A model generated the notes under the pieces. That model worked only from the letters and a program-made list of their open reading frames with translations. It was not told the origin of the DNA and did not search any database. Shown piece after piece: positions 30,652 through 44,467 of a stretch of 64,000 nucleotides of DNA; the stretch's first letter is position 1, and each line of letters begins with the position of its first letter. This DNA is from Aphelocoma coerulescens (taxonomy: Eukaryota > Chordata > Aves > Passeriformes > Corvidae): positions 1,028,501 through 1,092,500 of the forward strand of contig NW_027183949.1 of NCBI RefSeq assembly GCF_041296385.1, written 5' to 3'. Made by a program: the position numbers and the translations under genes.

Positions 30652-33589
30652 ACTACATAGGGACAAAGGGGCTCTGTGCTCAGTGGAGTGGAGCCTGAGG
30701 ACAGTGGAGGAGAGTCCTGGGAGGGCTTGAAGGGTGGTTTCAGAGATGGTGGATCCTTTTGACATAGTAGAGAACAGCCGGCAAAAGAAAGAATTAATGC
30801 AAAGGGCAGGTGGGGAGGTCCAGACTGGACACAAGGAGAAAGGAATTTCTCTCCCAGGGCAGTGCTGTGGTGCCACGTGTCCCCCAGAAGGAGTCTGGAG
30901 CAGCCCAAGGCTTTGCGTGCCAAGGCAGAGCCAGGCAGGCCGCAGAGCCATCAGCAAAGGAAGGGGCCGGTGAGGTGGGGCAGCCGGGGGGATGAGGACA
31001 GCCTGCAGGGACAGAGACACAGGGCACGGACACTGTAGGACAGCCTGGGCCGGAGAGGGCAGAGGGATGTGCAGAAGCTGCAAGGCCCTGACAGAGGCAA
31101 CTTCTGCAGCACTTTGGCCAGGGCTGCTGTCCCTGCCCCTGGGGCCAGTTGGGAGACAAGTGACCCTTGCAGCCCTGGGGCCTCATTGCCTCTTTTTTGC
31201 TGCTCAGCAGCATGGCAGGGGCCACCCCATGGTCCTGCCCTTGGCATTGCACATGCCCACATCCCAGTGCCCCGGGAAGAGTCCCGAGCAATGAGGGAGG
31301 GACAGGATCTGCCTTTCCGGCAGCTGGGGCACTGCCTGCAGCCAGCCCGGGCACGGCACAGAGGCACAGAGGGGTTCCATCAGTTAGGGCTGGGAAGATG
31401 CTGACAAGTGACCGGGGGAGAATCATTCCCAGCCCTTGACACAGGAAGCCTCTGGCTGCAGGACAAAGCAGCTGCAGTTCCTGAAATGATCTCCTCAAGC
31501 TGGAACATACCACTGACTGTGGATTCAGGAAGTACATTCTCTGAGTATCCCTGGTGTAGAACATGAGGACATGCTCAGGGCTTAGGCTCAGTCCAGTAAT
31601 ATTTCCAAGACAAGCCTTTCTATAAAGATGAAATTTCCTGAGAGTGTTTTCCGTTTCCTACTCTTGCGGAATGGGAGGGGGGGAAGTGATAAAGGAATTC
31701 TTCATTTTTAAGAGTCCCTAAGGCATGGGAAGTGTAACTTGAGTGCTCTGCAGGAGTTTCCTAAAGTGCTTTCAAGGCACTCCTCTGCCCACGGAGAGCA
31801 CCGGCATCACCTTTGCTGGACCCGCCAGGCTTAGTCTGACCTGTCCTTTCTCCCACCTGCAAACAGAACCTGTCCCCAGCCAGTGCCCTGCAAACAGGCA
31901 GGTTTCTGTAGGGCCAAGGAGAGTGCACAGAGATATGGGGTCTGTGAGTGCTGGCAGGAAGAGATCAGGCACAGGGAAACATCTCCAGGAGGAAGATCTT
32001 CAGCAAGCAGAGAGAAGATCAGGCAATGAGAGAAAACAAAAGGCAGAAATGTTGTGGCACGGAGAGCTTAGAGACCTCCACAGGATGCCCTCGAGTGCAG
32101 CCCCTCCCTCTGAACAAGCCCCCTCCCCTCCTCTCTCCCTCAGCCAAGCCTCTGCCCTCAGGGCCGGGGCTCCAAGGCGTGAAGCCCCTCCTGTGCAGGC
32201 AGAGCTGCAGCAGAGCTGTGGGGCAGCTCTGCGGTCCCGGGCCCAGTTCCCTCTGCAGAGCACAGGGCCGGGAGCATCTGCCTGGCACTGGGGGGCTCTG
32301 GGAGGGGGCACAGCTGGCTCAGCTGGCTCAGGGTGACGCTGGCCCCAGTGCCCGGCTGTGGGCAATGCAGCCAGGGAAGGAGCTCCATCTCCCTACATCC
32401 AATGCCATCATTAGGACACTTGGCTTTCTTCTTGAGGATTCCCCCTAAGCTCGGAGCTTCCCTCCAGGACGCAAACAGGTCGTGTAGCATCTTTGTGTTA
32501 CCTGAAAGCCCCACAGTGAGACACAGAAGTTTGATGATGGACAAAGTGCTGTTGGGTTGGTGCAATGAGCCATGTGTGTATTTGGCTACCAATGTGGGGC
32601 TGAGACCTCGAGAAGGGGGTGGACATTTGATGGGCTGTGGTGGATCGATCTGCTCTCAGCAGTGTTGGGATGGTTTCTAAGGGAAATATGGGAGGGTGAT
32701 TATCCTCTGTCTGACAAGGGTGAAAGCCCAGAGGATCTTGGAACAGGACAGAGTGACAGAGCACCTCCCCTCACTCTCCACTCACCGCCTTGCCTCACAG
32801 AACTCGCTCTATTCTCCCCGAGGACAGCAGCAATGCTGAGTGTTTCTGACATCCAAAACCAGTCAGCCGGGGAGATGAAGAGGAGCTGTAAAAACCTCTA
32901 GAACACTTTAACAGCTTTTGCCATTCCTGTTCTTGGGCCCTGGGAGTGCCCTTGTGTTAGCTGGGGTTTCAAAGTGTAACACCAGGACAGGTGGCTGTCC
33001 CCCTCCCACTTCTGCACAGCAAGGCTGAATTATAAAACCCCCCGGAGCAATTGCCCTGAAACTCATGTCGCACGCAGCCAGCACCAAGCAGGGCTGCGGC
33101 TGGAGCTGAAGGAAGATCTGCTAGAAAAACAGAAGGGTGTTGTCGGTGATGGAACACGGACTTCGCCGGCCGCATGCAAAGCCAAATTTCCTCGCACGAG
33201 TCACATCTTTATATACTGTTCCAAACCCACAGTTCAGCAGCTACAAACTTCAGCTTCTAAGGTTATATGTTTTACATCTCCAAGGGCTACAGATTACCAT
33301 CTCCTCGCCCAATCTCCCGTTAACTATCCTACTCTTTGTCTCGCCTCTTGCTCTTTGTCTCGCCTCCTGCCAGACGCGGCCCCGGCCCGCCCCGTCTCTC
33401 GTCTCTCGCAAGGCCCCCCCAGGCCAGCCAAAGCCGTTCTCCGTGGCGACACTCTGAATCCCCATAAGGTGTCAGTGTGTGACAGGAGAAGCATTTGTGG
33501 GACATGGCTTTGATTTGGCTGAGAGCCGTTTCCCTTAAGCTGTCACTGACTTTTCTCCATGAACAGGTCCCCATGTCCACACACAGCCA
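30652..33589. other. No gene recognised
   Basis: Counterpart of 7666-10601; nothing recognised. Confidence 0.45.
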
Positions 33590-33940
33590 ATGTCCAACAG
33601 CAGCTCCATCAGCCCCTTTCTCCTGCTGCCATTGGCAGACACGCGGCAGCTGCAGCTCCTGCACTTCAGTCTCTTCCTGGGCATCTCCCTGGCTGCCCTC
33701 CTGGGCAGCGGCCTCATCATCAGCGCCGGAGCCTGCGGCCAGCACCTGCACAGCCCCATGTTCTTCTTCCTGCTGACCCTTGCCCTCACCGACCTGGGCT
33801 CCATCTGCACCACTGTCCCCAAAGCCATGCACAATTCCATTTTGGGACACCACAACCACCTCCTACGCAGGAGGTGCTGCACAGCCCCTTTCTCTTTCTC
33901 TTTCTCCTTCTCTCTTTCTCCTTCTCTTTCTCTTTCTCCT

Positions 33941-33973
<33 letters not shown>

Positions 33974-34778
33974 TTCTCTCTTCCTCTTCCTCTTCCTCTT
34001 CCTCTTCCTCTTCCTCTTCCTCTTCCTCTTCCTCTTCCTCTTCCTCTTCTCTCTTTCTCTCTTTCTCTCTTTCTCTCTTTCTCTCTTTCTCTCTTTTTCT
34101 CTCTTTCTCTTTCTCTCTCTCTTCCTCTTTTTCATTTCAGCGGAGTTTTCCCTCCTCGCCGCCGTCGAGTGCTACGACCGCTACGTGTCCCTCTGCAAAC
34201 CCCTGCACTACGGGACCCTCCTGGGCAGCAGAGCTTGTGCTCACATGGCAGCAGCTGCCTGGGCCAGTGCCTTTCTCAATGCTCTGCTGCACACGGCCAC
34301 TACATTTTCCCTGCCCCTGTGCCAGGGCAGTGCCCTGGGCCAGTTCTTGGGTGAAATCCCACAGTTCCTCAAGCTCTCCTGCTCACACTGCCACCTCAGG
34401 GAACTCGGGCTTGTTGTGTTTTCCATCTGTTTAACTTTTGGTTCATTTGTGTTCCTTCTTTTCTCCTATGTGCAGATCTTCAGGGCTGTGCTGAGGATCC
34501 CCTCTGAGCAGGGATGGCACAAAACCTTTTGCACGTGCCTCCCTCACCTGGCCATGGTCTCCCTGTTCCTCAGCACTGGCTTTGTTGCCTGCTTGAAGCC
34601 CCCCTCCAGGTCCTCCCCATCCGTGGACCTGGCACTGCCAGTTCTGTACTCGGTGCTGCCTCCAGCCCTGAAGTCCCTCATCTACAGCCTGAGGAACCAG
34701 GAGCTCAAGGATGCCCTGAGGAAAATGATGACTGGATGCTTTCCAGAAGCAAAAACCTGCCTGTTTTCAGCTCCATAG
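33590..34778 (+). pseudogene. OR14-like olfactory receptor pseudogene, copy B
   Basis: Same relic as in unit A. Differences: SNSSSIS near the N terminus and HFSLFLG in TM1. The one-base insertion before TM3 is present. The CT tract is 14 bases longer, which places the segment after the insertion (SYAGGAAQ) and the whole C-terminal half in one frame, 33780-34778. The N-terminal part remains out of frame, so this copy is closest to repair but still broken. Confidence 0.92.
33886..34132 (+). repeat. CT-rich microsatellite inside receptor relic (247 bp)
   Basis: Longer TTTCTC and CTTCCT runs than copy A. The right part reads cttcctctttttcatttcag rather than the ctttgtcttcctcatttcag of copy A. 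Confidence 0.95.
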
Positions 34779-36436
34779 GCTAAAGTGTAATCATTAGAGG
34801 CCCAGCCTGCCTTCTCAGGTTGTTTTGGTGGTGGTGCTTTGGGGGCTTTTTTTCTTCTCCTATGTTAATGTTGTACCCAAAAGATTTTGTTATGCATCTT
34901 ATTCCCTGTTTACAGGCTGAATGGGACTGTTGACAGGGACTGTGTCAATGAGGAGTCTGCTCTGTGTGTATTCACATGAAAGAAAGGACCCATCAGCAAG
35001 GTCTTTGTTCAAGATCCTTTGGTTGAGTCCATCCCTGAAGCTGGAGGGCAGGACCAGTTTTGCAGGCGTGGGGCAGGGAAGAGTCCCAGCAGAGCAGCAC
35101 AGCCAGGGAGCAGCAGAGCTTGGTCTTTTCAGAGCTCCTCTCTTATTACTTCCACTCTCTCCTTTGGAGCTGCTGTGATGGTGTAAGGCCAACAGCTCTG
35201 TGCGGGTGGTGCGAGTCCTGCTGCGTGTCACAGGCAGGGACAGGCCATGGGCACTGCTGGGACACAGCTGGGCTCCGCCACAGCAGTTCCATCAGCAAAG
35301 GGCATCTCCTGAAGGCACTGCAGGAAGGCTTTGCTCTCCCTGCACAGTCACTGTCAGGAAGAGGCCCAAGGAAGAGACTCTAAAGAGGCTGCCTGTATTC
35401 CTTGTTCTCCCAGGGCTCAGTGGGATGAGATCAGGGTCCCAGTGTGGCCTTCAAGAGACTCAGGTGTGGTTCAGGTTTTGCTTGGTGGTGGCCAGTGCCC
35501 ACCAGATGGTGAATGGTCTGTGATGAACCTTCCTGGGGCTCTGCAGCTTGTGCCAGGCCTGATGGCAGGGGAATGTTCTTCTGGAGGGACTTGGGAGCTG
35601 CCAGGAGAACGCAGGGGACCTGCAGGGACAGTGTGTGCCAGGGATCAGCCGTGAGTGGAGCTCCCTGGGCACAGGCCTGTCCAGGGTGGGCTCACCCAGA
35701 GATAAAGGACTGAATGTTTCCTGTGAGCCATGAGAGCTCTGCAGCCCCAGGGGACACAGCAGGTACAGGGAAAGGAGTCTGGGCAGTGACTCGTCTGACC
35801 CTCTGGGAACTTGCAGAGGAGGATCCAGGGCAGCCCCAGCCCATGCGCCAGCCCTGGAACAAGGCAGGCACCTCGGAGCACCCTCCATGGCCACAGCAGA
35901 GCCTGTGTGGGAGGGGGTCCGTGCAGGGAGCACCATCAGCTGCAGAGCTCTGTCTCCCAGCTTGAGCAGCACAGCCCAGCAGAGGCAGCCCATGGCCCCG
36001 GGCAGCACAGCCCCCATGCTCTGCAGAGCAGCACCCCCAGCTCGGGGGCTGTGGGCAGCAGGGCAGAGGCTACAGCAAGGGCTGCTCAGGCCAGCACAGA
36101 CGTGTTCCCCTGGGAAAGGCTCTGTGGGGAGCTGGGATGGGCCAGGAGAAGAGCAGGAGCTCGTGTGTGTGCAGAGGAGCCCTGGCAAGAGGCTGCCCTG
36201 TCCCTGGGATAGCAGCAGGAGCAGCCTGAGGAGCCCCAGAGCCAACTCTCTGCTGCTGTGCTGGGCAGCGGGGCCCTGGGGCTGCAGGACCTGCCCGAGC
36301 TGAGGATCTCCTGAGCATTCCAGACACAGAGTCACTGTCCCGCACCTCCAGTGCCTCCAGTTCCTGCTGCAGGGCCAGACAGGACTGGGCTTCTTTGCAG
36401 GGCTGGGGCCGGGGCAGGGAGAGGAAAACAATGGAC
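34779..36436. other. No gene recognised downstream of receptor relic
   Basis: Counterpart of 11777-13433. It shares with unit C the sequence gaggctgccctg near 36190, where A has gaggagccctg. Confidence 0.45.
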
Positions 36437-36614
36437 CCTTGATTATAAGACTCCCCTCCGTGTCACAATGCTCTCCATGGTTCCACGAGGCCTTGCAGTG
36501 CCACGCTGGCCCCTTGGTTCCTTTGGGCCCCACGCTGTCACTGTGGTGCCCTTGGTTACACGAGGCCCCACGGTGTCGCAAGGCACCTTTGGTTCTCCGA
36601 GGGCCCTCAGCGTC
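36437..36614 (-). repeat. 37-bp minisatellite, inverted block 3, unit B
   Basis: Inverted copies abutting the LTR, as in unit A. Confidence 0.82.
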
Positions 36615-37218
36615 TGTTTTGCCAGTGGGCAGGGTCAGCCCCAAAGACACAGACACCAAGTTCAGGAATAGTGTAAGTTATTAGAATGCAAAACTGCAAA
36701 GAATCACAAAAGGAGAAGCCCAGCAAAGCACCCAATCATCACTACCAAAGATTGCGTACAGTAATCAAGAAAGAGACAGCACCAGTTACCCTCAGGCCTT
36801 GCCATCATCCACATCCTCACATCAGCTGGGGGAAGCTGTCACAGCCAAGGACTGGAGAGCCATTCCCGCACCCTGGGAGTTCCTGCAGGTGCATCCACCT
36901 TTGCGGGCAACGAGGCTTCAACCTCGCTGTGAGAGGGCCCAGCTTTGACAGCGTTGAATAAACAAGCCGACATCACTGCTAGTGTGGGAACATCTGGTTT
37001 CATTCTCCTCTTTGGTTTCTCCCAAAGCCTGGCCAGGGCTCAAGGAGGAACCGAGGGAGTTTGATCCTAAAGCCCCAAACAAGGCCAGATGGGGCCTCGT
37101 CCAGTTTCTAAATACAGAAAGGTCAATCCGTGTTTCACCAATGAACATAGAGCATATTGCTACTAATGCTTTGTTAATGAGCAGATACAAATAGAACATT
37201 TGGTTGGAAGGTTCATCT
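36615..37218 (-). repeat. ERV LTR, 3' (left), copy B
   Basis: Left edge tgttttgccagtgggcaggg; right edge approximate. Confidence 0.78.
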
Positions 37219-38128
37219 AGATGTCAACTTTGGCTCAGAGCCTGTTGTTCAGGCCTCAGTCAGGGCCTGTTGTTCAGGCCTCACTCCTTCAATCAGTCCT
37301 TTGACCTAGAGACGAACTGCAACCTTCATAACAATTCTTTTCATCCTACAATCTTAGATTTAAGTATTAGAAATTCTTTGTTGACAAGCCAAAATATCAT
37401 ATGGGAAGTGCTTTAAGGGTATCTTTTCACAATCTTCATAGGAACGCTTAACCCAGCCATGATTAAAGAGCTGTCCGTGAGTTTGATTCCATTTCCCTTT
37501 ATACTGGCTGCAATTGAACAGTTTACAGTGTGGGTGCATACAACCTATTCCAGGAGACAACATCCATCCACAGACACTTTTCCCTACACATATTCCTCTT
37601 TATCCGATTTAGGCAAGAAATGCCTTTTCTATGAAAAGGCAGCGGTCGGGGATCGCCACCCTCGGTCTAGAGCTCTGTTTTTATCGTGAACTGTGCTCAA
37701 GTTTCTAACCCACCATTTGGGTTGGGCCAGATGGGCCAGCCAAGGCCAGTCATCGAATCCTTCTGGACTTGCACGCACCCAGCAATTACTGAGGTTAAAT
37801 GAGTTCCCTATCTCTGCTCCTGCTGTTAGAAATCTATTTTCCCAACCAGTGCTCCGATTACAAGGACAACATTAAATCAACAAGATCAACAATAGTTTCA
37901 CTGTTAAGTGGTCCCTTTCTGTCTGCAGAAGTCACTCACTCAGTGGCACATCAGTCTTCACATCGAGCGCCGTGGATCAGAGCACTTTCCAAAGGGACCA
38001 TTGGGGCAAACAGGGAGATTTGGTCTGGCAGGCTCTGCAAAACAATATCCTGTAACATCTCTTTGTTCTCTCACAGAACACTTGGCTGCAGGGACATGTG
38101 CCCATCTTTCTCACCCAGGTTTCAGGAT

Positions 38129-38632
38129 TCAAACAGTGTTGTCTTTGTTTACAGCTCTTACTTCAGCTGGCTCGGGCAGGCCATTTGGCCTCTGGACCCA
38201 CACTCTGGCTCCATGATCAGGACTGGTGGATCCAAACCCTTTATCTCCATGAACAGTAGTGATGTGAAGTGGATGTCCTTTTTTCACGGTTGTTTTAAAA
38301 ACTGGCAATATCAATAACTGTGCTACCCTGCCGTGGGGTTGAATAATCCAGTGTTGTTCACTATTGTTTAACAGAACTACTTTAATTTCTCCTTGATAAT
38401 CTGCACCAACCACTCCTCCCACCATATGAACACTTGTCAAGGCCAAGCTTGAGTGGGCAGTTATCAAACCAAAGTGTCCCGGAGGAACCTGAATTCCTCT
38501 GCCGGTACTGATAACTCTCATTTGCTTCTGATTTTTCCTAATTAATTCTAATGCGTAAAGGTCCAGCCCTGCAGCCTCTGCGATGGCCCTGTCAGGGACC
38601 ATCACCCCCGGAACAATTTCCCAGGAAGTCAA
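38129..38632 (-). CDS. ERV dUTPase reading frame (probably inactive), copy B
   Basis: 167 codons, open. Motif 5 has SPD. The same Gly replaces the expected catalytic Asp in motif 3, so this loss predates the amplification. Confidence 0.85.
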   Translation of the reverse strand: MTSWEIVPGVMVPDRAIAEAAGLDLYALELIRKNQKQMRVISTGRGIQVPPGHFGLITAHSSLALTSVHMVGGVVGADYQGEIKVVLLNNSEQHWIIQPHGRVAQLLILPVFKTTVKKGHPLHITTVHGDKGFGSTSPDHGARVWVQRPNGLPEPAEVRAVNKDNTV

Positions 38633-38863
38633 AGTGTCACTGTCCGTGGTTCTATTTGCAAATTGGGTGCAGCCATGCGCATCCAGGGGGTTTCCATTTC
38701 CCCAGTGGGCCCATTGTTAAGGATATGGAGCACATCTGGGAGGTGGGTTTTTCATTGCGACACATTCCCATCTCCTATATTTTTCAACTGCTCTTTTAAC
38801 AACCCCTTCATCTGTTCAATCAGTTCTGCAGCTTGTGGATAGTCTGGGATATGAAAAACCCAG
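38633..38863 (-). pseudogene. ERV integrase C-terminal remnant, copy B
   Basis: Same integrase tail with the same TGA stop (about 38752-38754). Confidence 0.78.
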
Positions 38864-39586
38864 CAGTCTTACTCACTTTATTTTTCGCAGTAACAGACAA
38901 AGCATTCCACGTCCTAGCGTCAGCAAACCCTATAAAAACAGCCACTTTCATCCCTTCCTCCTTCACCTGTTGTATACAATCTCCCACAGTTTCCCAGCGA
39001 TGCTGGGGTCCTGGCCAGTCCTTTTCTGTAGCGTATTTAGTCTTATATCCCTGAGCAGCCAAAGCTAACAAATGGGTATTTGGAGCATTATTTCACAATG
39101 TCATTATATACATGTGAAAACATAAACATCGATTTTTATTATATTTTATTATGAACATGTAGATCATTATTTTTTGTTATTATTCTCGTTGTTATTATTA
39201 TTATTTCCTTTGCTCAAACAAATCCAAGCTCAAGATTAAAAACTTCTTCTGTTGCTCCATGTGGGAGCGTTTCAACAACAATCGTTCCTTCTGTTGGTGC
39301 TGTTTCCGAGATGCTGTTAACAAAATTCACCCTCATCTTCCCAAACCCACAAGTTCTTTTCCTTTTTCTATATGCAATTTTGGGATGCATTTTAATACAT
39401 CCAGTGCTTCAGCTTCTTTCAATTGACGTCCTCATTGCTCGCACGGAGCTCCGACCTCAGCCCACGCCACAGCCAGCAAACCCTAGGGAAGGTCTTCCCA
39501 TGCGGGAATTTTGGATGGGACCGATTCCTTACACTTACATTTAAAAAGCAGCATTTTGTTGTGATCCAGCCAGACTATACCAAATT

Positions 39587-40208
39587 TGTTTTACCAGTGG
39601 GCAGGGTCAGCACCAAAGACATAGACACCAACTCAAGGAATCAGCGTCATTTACTGTAGTTCAAAGCAGCAAAGAATCACAAAAGGAGAAGCTCAGCAAT
39701 GCACCCAATCATCCCTACCAAAGATTGCCCGTAGTGATTAAGAAAGAGACAGCAGCAGTTACCCTCAGACTTTACCATCACCCAGAGCCACCCATCAGCT
39801 GGGGGAAGCTGTCACAGCCAAGGACTGGAGAGCCATTCCCGGACACTGGGAGTTCCTGCAGGTGCCTCCACCCACAGGTGAGGCTTCCAACCTCCCTGTG
39901 AGAGGGCCCACCTTTGATAGTGTTGAACTAACAAACCGACAGCACTTCTAGCGTGGGAACATCTGGTTTCATTCTCCCGTTTGTTTCTCCCAAAGCCTGG
40001 CCAGGGCTCAAGGAGGAAGCAAGGGAGTTGACTTGGACCATACAGCCCCAAACAAGGCCAGATGTCAGATTTCATGGCCCTGTCCAGCTTCCAAATACAG
40101 AAAGGTCAATCCATGTTTCACTAATGGGTGGATACATCTATCAGAGCGCTCATGACCGTGCGCATTTCATGAATGAGCAAGTTCAAAGATAACCTTTGCT
40201 TGGAAGCT
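39587..40208 (-). repeat. ERV LTR, 5' (right), copy B
   Basis: Left edge tgttttaccagtgggcaggg; reads gtcagcaccaaag where copy A has gtcaggaccaaag. Confidence 0.78.
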
Positions 40209-43042
40209 TCTGATGGTGCCCCAAGCCCCAGGACTGGAGGGACCCCTTGGCTGCGGGGCTGGGAGGGAGGGAGCTGCCCCTTGTTCTCACTCTGCCTCAC
40301 GCAAAGCTGGGCCGCTCACAAGTGGGGCAGCACAGCAAACAGGCAGCCTGCCAGTCTCTTCCATCCTCGTCTCTTGAGATTTTTCACCTTTCAGCTTAGG
40401 GTCTACAAAGGCAACTGCTTTTGGTCCCGCTGTGTATCCCCACGTACAGCAATGCTGCTGAATCCGTCTGTAGCACAGCAGCAGGGGAAAGGCCTCAGCC
40501 CTTCAGGGTCAGGAGCTGCCGGGCTCTGCCTGAGCAGCTCAGCCAGCAGGAAGGGAGCTGCTCCACACGGCAACGAGGAGCAAAGCACTGCAGCACCTCC
40601 TGCTTGGGCAGAGCCCAAATTCGGTGCGGGAATAACAGAGTTCTTCTCGTGCCCTGGTGCATCAGCACTGCAGGTGCTGTGCCCGCAAGCACATGGTTCG
40701 AGATCTGCAAAAGAATTCTGCAACTCTTGACTGGGTCAGGATGTCACCAGTGCTAAACTCCACTTTAGTCCAAAGCAACCCCTTTACACCTCTGCTGGTG
40801 TCTGCTAGATTTTTTCTTCAGGGTATCCAGACAAAAGTAAACAGAGGAGAAGCCTACATTTTCATTGTTGAGCAGAAATGTATCTCATTTTGCTGTACAA
40901 TCCTTTTTTAAGACGTGTTATCTCTTTAAAAAAAAAAAATTAGAAAAAAGAAAAACCAGAAAAAATATGAAAGAGAAAAAACCAAATGTGTAGTGAAAAA
41001 TCTTCTGTAACTTTGGATTAAGAGGTAACTGATCTTTTTAAAAAGAGAACAAAGTTATTTACTTTGCAAATGTGCTGATGGCATGGATCCATCTCACTGA
41101 CCTCAGCATCCTTTTTTAAGTATTTTGCGTTTTGCTGTCAATATTAAGTTATTTTAAATTGTGGTTGAAGCAATAGGAAATTGAAATATGGATTGTGCAT
41201 GACCGTGTCTTGAGTGTAAAAATATTGCGGTTTGAAACTTGGACCTAAAGTATTGCAAATAAAAGTTATAAATACCAATGGATTGTGTGACAGCAGCTTT
41301 TCCTCTAGGATGTGCAGCATCAGAAAGACTTCATCAGTGTGGCTGTGGGTGCTTTTAGCTTTGTCCTGTGCCACTCTATGATGACATGAAACAGGACTTC
41401 ACCTGCCACCAGCCCAGGCCACCCTTTGCCACCCCAGCTCCTTGGAGCTTGGACAAGCAGACACAAAGTCTTTCTGCTGCTTCCCCCTTTTGCACAAATG
41501 CACAGAGAGCTGGGATTTTTCCAGGTCTCGTGTCTCCACGATGAATACGGTGAGTTACACAGATGCTTGTCAGCTCCACTTCCTGCCTAGAAATCTTGAA
41601 ACTGCTTCTAAATGCTGCTCACTTCAGCTCTTGGACACCTACTCCCACAGGGCCGGGAAAAAAATGCCCCTGACGCCAGCTTACAAGGTGAGTTACGCCA
41701 AAGAGGGCTATGTGGGAAATCTCTATCCCTGCCTATCCTTTTAAGAGATCTGTGCCTTGTATCTAAAGGAAGGAACGTGCAAGCAACGTGACTGACACTT
41801 TCGCTCTCCGTGTTCGTTCCGCAGCCACGGGTACAAAGACATTATGGGAACCCTTGTGCAGCCAGAGCCTTCCGTCCCTGCAGAAGGGAGCGCGGCGGGT
41901 GGGGGCGGTTGGCGGGCAGCGAGCCCCGGACAGCGGGCGAGATCCGGCTCCACACCTGCCAGGCCCTGCTAAGGCTCCATGCCGGCTCCTCTGCAACAGC
42001 AAAGACCTTCAGCCGTGTCACTGCCCAGAGGGGCAGTGCTGGCCCGGCCGCACAGCTCCTTTTCCCCACAAGTTGCAGGAGATGAGAACGCAACACTTGC
42101 AAACACCGACTGCGAGCCACAGCGCCGGCTGCGCACCATGAACCTCAGCTCTGGGACCACTGTCTGCCCCAAGCTCCGGGGGATGCAGTGGGAGCCGGGC
42201 TGGGCTCTGCCCTGGGGCCATCCTCCAGGGACAGCTGCAAACAGGGAGCATTTAGTTGCCACCAAGAGCCCAGCCACGCGTGGAGGGGAGCCGGTGCAGG
42301 TGCGGCCTGCACTGTTGCCTGCTGTGCTCTGGGGCTGCTGCTCCCCGCAGAGGGAACTGCACTGGCGTGCCAGAGGAGACAAAGAAGCTTCCGCTTAAGC
42401 CAAACTGAGCTGGGTGGCTGGGCTGGCAGGAGTGGGGAGGGTCAAGGGCATTCACAGAGCTCATCCTGCTGGAAGGACGAGGAAAAGGGGCAGTGGGAAG
42501 CTAACAGTGAGGAGAGCTGAGGCCTGGAGGGCAGCTCTTGAATGACACTCAGGTCTCACCGGACCTCTGAGACATTGCTGTTCTTCTGCCAGTGACAGGA
42601 TGAGTCCCTAAACCTGGGGCTCGCTCCTCCTCGTGGTCAAAGGCATCAAGGAAGGCTACAGTGCGACAGAGACTGCCCTGAGCTGGCAACTCACTGGGGG
42701 AAAAGAGGGAGCACTTGTGAAGTAAAAGGCAGGCGGGGCAGAGAACTGTTCAGAGAAGGGCTGAGCTAAAGCTTGAGCAAGCTGAGAAATGCCATTTGGG
42801 GTCATCCCAGATTGATTTCATTTCACAAGTTATTGAACAAGTTTATTTTGGGGGAGGGGGGGGTGTCATGTTTTCCCCTGGAGGCGTGCACTCTGCAGGC
42901 TTGAGCTGCGTTGCCGAAATGCTCGAGCACGTCTCTGCTGCGGCTCACACCGGTTCTTCTTTGGCTTCTTCCGGCCCGGTGCTGAGCCGCAGCAGAGCCC
43001 TGGCGGAGCCCAGAGCAGCCTCAGCATCCACAGAGCCCGGCT
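40209..43042. other. No gene recognised; exon-like and A-rich elements
   Basis: Counterpart of 17206-20039, with the same A-run (40927-40939), aataaa and gtgagttac sites. The second donor-like site is followed by gccaaag rather than cccaaag. Confidence 0.4.
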
Positions 43043-44163
43043 GCAAGGAGAGAAAGCAGAAACCGCCCGTCACTTGAAGGCTGCTGTCCCCCTTGTCCCA
43101 GCCGCCCGCGGTGCCCAGGCCGTGCTGGCTGTGCTCAGAGCGGTGCCCGAAGCCGCCCGTCACTGCTGCCTTTGGCAGGAGAGCAGGATGGCAGGACACG
43201 TGCCACCGCCCGCAGCCAGCCATGGCAGATCCACCTCCTCAGCAGCTGCCCATTGGGATGCTCCTGTGCTCGCTGCCATCTCCCAAAAGCCCTTATCCCA
43301 GCCGTGCCAAGAAGACGGGGACCCACCGCACGCCACCCGCCGCCGGAAGAAAAGCTGCTCCCAAGCGATGTCCTCGGCCTTCTCCAAGGCCCCGTCCCAT
43401 CCACGCTGCAGCTGGTCCCAAGCACTTCCCGATCCAGACTGGACACCACCTACAACACTTCCTTTAAGGGAAACAAACAACAAATTAATGAAAAGGGATT
43501 ACAGACAAAAAGGAGAAACAAGAAAAAAGGTAAAAAGTCTTCTCTCTGTTGGGGGCCTGAGGAAGGCCCAACCTTCCCTACATGCTGGGGAAAAACCCAC
43601 CCTCGGGCGAGGGAAGCCCACGCTTTCTCCCCTCCCCCCCGCACTGACCCCCAACAGGCACAGCGAGCCCAAAGCAAACAAGCCGAGTGGAGCAGCCCAA
43701 GCCCTTCCTTTCCTGCAAAACAAAGCAGCCCGTGCACAGCTCCTGGAGTGCCACCTCTGCTCCTGCCATGGGGGCTTGTTTGTGTCGGGCTGGCTGCCCC
43801 AGCCCCAGCCCCAGGAACAGTGGGCGGTGGGGGCTGTTGGCAGGGCCAGGAGCCGACTCCCATTTCCTAAGCACCCCAGCCCATCCCGCCCGCCCTGCCG
43901 AAAAGCAGCTTGGCAGCCGGCTGAAGAATTAGTTGCATCCGCCCCAGCAAAGGGGGGAACCTTTGCTTCCCGGCCAGGCCGTGCAATGCCCAAATCTGGG
44001 AGCATCCCCCTGGCTGTGGACTCATCTGTAAATTCGCTGTGGAGCCTGGCTTTGAAGAAGGTGCCAGAATCGAAGCCCATCATCTTCAGCTTGCCGGTGG
44101 CCAGGTGGAGGAAGAGCTTGCCATCCTTGACGTCATCCTCCATGTCTCCAGCAGCAGCAGGAG
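43043..44163 (-). pseudogene. Decayed PIM-family kinase pseudogene (between B and C)
   Basis: Second copy of the PIM fossil. It keeps GFD for DFG and the broken donor atgagtcc at about 44025. It has a further change, LFLHLATG for LFLDLATG. The exon 5 remnant lies near 43323-43379. Confidence 0.8.
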
Positions 44164-44467
44164 TACAGCTTCTCCAGGGGCTCCTTCTTCCCTGCGGCTG
44201 AGAGCAGGCTGTCAGTGCCCCGCCCAGGGCCCCGGCTGTCAGTGAAGCAGGACAAGCAAAAGCAGCTTGCACGGCGGCCACCAGTGCTGGGAAGAGCAGC
44301 TCAGCGCCAGCACAAGGGCTGCGGGTCCCCATCTGACGACCCCTGCGCAGCAATACAGGCAGGGCAAAAAAGCCTGCGTTTCTTGGCTTCTTCTGGCCAA
44401 GGCACGTGTGGAGCTGTAACTTACCGGCTCCCTGGATCAAAGTGTGCCTGTGGCTCTCTCCCTTCTT

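Larger units (their letters stand above)
36615..40208 (-). mobile_element. Deleted ERV-L-like endogenous retrovirus, copy B
   Basis: Same deleted element at the same place in the unit, so it moved with the tandem duplication rather than by new insertion. LTRs are at 36615-37218 and 39587-40208. Next to the right LTR the internal sequence reads ttggtatagtctggctgg on the minus strand, where copy A has a G-to-A change. Confidence 0.82.
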